This document shows positions 10,330 through 11,479 of a DNA stretch of 11,479 nucleotides, one piece after another (the stretch's first letter is position 1; each line of letters starts with the position of its first letter). This DNA comes from an uncultured Moheibacter sp. (GTDB lineage: Bacteria > Bacteroidota > Bacteroidia > Flavobacteriales > Weeksellaceae). The stretch spans positions 1 through 11,479 of the forward strand of contig CALLXZ010000428.1 in assembly GCA_937875605.1 (NCBI GenBank), in the 5' to 3' direction. Made by a program: the position numbers and the translations under genes. Under the pieces are notes generated by a model. It did not search any database. It saw nothing but the letters and a program-made list of their open reading frames with translations, and was not told the DNA's origin.

Positions 10330-11109
10330 ATGAAAAAAATTTTATTCTTTTGTATGGCACTTTATTTAATGCCTGCATCATTCGCACAAGTTTCCAATTA
10401 TCAAGTAGGGGATGTAGTTGATAACTTTACAGTTACAGACACACACGGAGTTGAACATACTTTGTATGATATTACGGCTACCGGGAAATATGTATTTATC
10501 GATTTCTTTTTTAGGAACTGTGGCCCATGCCAGCAAACAAGTCGTTTTTTCTATCAATTATACAATGAGTATGGTGAAAATCAAGAACATACCTATATGC
10601 TTTCTCTATCACCGATAGATAATAATGCCACTATCACTGAATTTGAAAACCTTTATAGTGGCGGCTTTACTCCATGTCCTGCGGCCGGAACAGAGGGAGG
10701 AGCACCTCCAGTAATTTCCAATTTCGGTGTTGGCGCATATCCGACTTATATCATCATCGGACCAGATAATAAACTTCAAGTAGCAGATATTTGGCCTGTA
10801 TCCGGAATGGGATCTTTTGAGGATGCTTTCCCAGAAGATTTACAAGCTATATTGAGTACTATTGATGTGTCAATCCAAAATAGTTTTACCATTACGCCTA
10901 CCGTTTCTAATGGTAATTTCAATCTTATGTTATCAAAAGACTCCAAATCGGATATCTCCGTTTTTGACCTAACAGGAAAAATGGTTTATTCTAATAGCCA
11001 TAACACGAGAAATGTAGAATTAAATCTCAAACTTGCTTCCGGAATTTACATTGTAAATGTAAAAGCAGATGGGAAAACAAGTTCTAAAAAGATCATCATA
11101 AAGAATTAA
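10330..11109 (+). CDS. Secreted thioredoxin-fold (TlpA/AhpC-TSA-like) protein with T9SS type A sorting domain
   Basis: A 259-aa protein. Residues 1-19 are a signal peptide (MKKILFFCMALYLMPASFA, cleavage before Gln20). About 25-178 form a thioredoxin-like domain of the redoxin type: VGDVVDNFTVTDTHG, then VFIDFFFRNCGPCQQT with the CGPC active site at 64-67, and GAYPTYIII with the cis-proline at 138. Cys116 is an additional cysteine. About 185-259 are a T9SS type A domain (VFDLTGKMVY, LASGIYIVNV, KKIIIKN); the first motif is FTITPTVSNG rather than the usual YPNP. The family catalyses thiol-disulfide exchange; here the domain should act outside the outer membrane or at the surface, with unknown substrate and electron source. 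It has its own upstream region after lnt (123 nt gap) and ends at a strong hairpin, so it is likely transcribed alone. Confidence 0.9.
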   Translation: MKKILFFCMALYLMPASFAQVSNYQVGDVVDNFTVTDTHGVEHTLYDITATGKYVFIDFFFRNCGPCQQTSRFFYQLYNEYGENQEHTYMLSLSPIDNNATITEFENLYSGGFTPCPAAGTEGGAPPVISNFGVGAYPTYIIIGPDNKLQVADIWPVSGMGSFEDAFPEDLQAILSTIDVSIQNSFTITPTVSNGNFNLMLSKDSKSDISVFDLTGKMVYSNSHNTRNVELNLKLASGIYIVNVKADGKTSSKKIIIKN

Positions 11110-11123
11110 TAAAAAGTTTATTT

Positions 11124-11162
11124 AAAAATCCGGTTGAAATTTGTTTTTCAGCCGGATTTTTT
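11124..11162. terminator. Bidirectional Rho-independent terminator
   Basis: AAAAATCCGGTTGAAA (11124-11139) pairs with TTTCAGCCGGATTTTT (11146-11161) over 16 positions, including one T-G pair, around a 6-nt loop. There are T-runs on both strands. It sits between two converging genes, 14 nt after the thioredoxin-like stop and 25 nt beyond the stop of the minus-strand gene ending at 11187, so it should serve both. Confidence 0.9.
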
Positions 11163-11186
11163 ATTTTTAGATGTTTGAATCCAATA

Positions 11187-11479
11187 TCAATCTACCAACA
11201 AACGTCCCTGATAATTCTTGTTGTCAATTGAAATGCGGAGGATGTATGTGCCCGTCGGAATGGATTTCAAATTCAGTTGAAATAAGCTTCCCAAGTAACC
11301 CAATTTCCGATATATTATTTTTCCGGAAAAATCATAAACATTTAAACTACCAAATCCTGACTGAGGAATATGAATATTTACAGATTCACTTGCCGGATTG
11401 GGATAAATAGTTAATTTATTATTTGAATTTACCAATTCTTCCGTAGACATTTCACCTTCCATATCAATCATCATCGTAT
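11187..11479 (-). CDS. C-terminal part of a T9SS type A cargo protein (cut by window edge)
   Basis: About 97 codons are visible and the frame stays open to the window edge, so the 5' part of the gene is missing. An internal Met at 11474 is probably not the start, since no signal peptide follows it. The visible end is a T9SS type A sorting domain: LTIYPNPASESVNIHI, SLNVYDFSGKIIY, IPTGTYILRISID and a short final strand. Immediately before it is a short acidic, Met-rich linker (MMIDMEGEMSTEE). The protein should be exported by the type IX system; its functional domain lies outside the window and cannot be named. It converges on the thioredoxin-like gene and shares the terminator at 11124-11162. 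Confidence 0.85.
   Translation of the reverse strand, partial: TMMIDMEGEMSTEELVNSNNKLTIYPNPASESVNIHIPQSGFGSLNVYDFSGKIIYRKLGYLGSLFQLNLKSIPTGTYILRISIDNKNYQGRLLVD

Overview
The window looks like ordinary chromosome from an AT-rich Bacteroidota member, most likely Flavobacteriales. The evidence is four proteins with C-terminal type IX secretion (T9SS type A) sorting domains, promoters built on the Bacteroidota TTTG / TAnnTTTG pattern, a near absence of Shine-Dalgarno sequences, and flavobacterial-looking PyrG, YidC and Lnt. I see no mobile element, phage gene, CRISPR array, tRNA or rRNA.

Layout from left to right. 1-3571 on the minus strand: a Rho-independent terminator (2-31), a large secreted beta-helix protein with an anchor-Q region and a T9SS tail (56-1858), then a TPR / single-membrane-span / LuxR-type HTH protein (2022-3467), closed off from yidC by a strong hairpin terminator (3537-3571). 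3595-7102 on the minus strand: pyrG (CTP synthase) and yidC (membrane insertase), whose coding regions overlap by 23 nt. 7244-8326 on the plus strand: a secreted T9SS protein of unknown function. 8331-8425 on the minus strand: the small SRP RNA (ffs), convergent with that gene and almost touching its stop codon, with a clear promoter of its own. 8545-10206 on the plus strand: lnt (apolipoprotein N-acyltransferase). 10330-11109 on the plus strand: a secreted thioredoxin-fold protein with a T9SS tail, followed by a bidirectional terminator. 11187-11479 on the minus strand: the C-terminal end of another T9SS cargo protein, cut by the window edge.

Functionally the middle is envelope biogenesis and housekeeping. 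SRP RNA targets nascent membrane proteins, YidC inserts them, Lnt completes lipoprotein acylation and PyrG makes CTP, used for RNA, DNA and CDP-lipid synthesis. The flanks are cell-surface or secreted proteins. Intergenic gaps are all under 300 bases.

No wholly new system is evident. The points most worth a second look are a possible split between two promoter types (TAnnTTTGCA at housekeeping genes, TAnnTTTA at a fixed 22-23 nt from the ATG of secreted-protein genes), an 11-bp direct repeat directly upstream of one such promoter, the membrane-tethered regulator beside it, a probably leaderless lnt mRNA, the SRP RNA ending against an opposing gene, and an exported CGPC thioredoxin.
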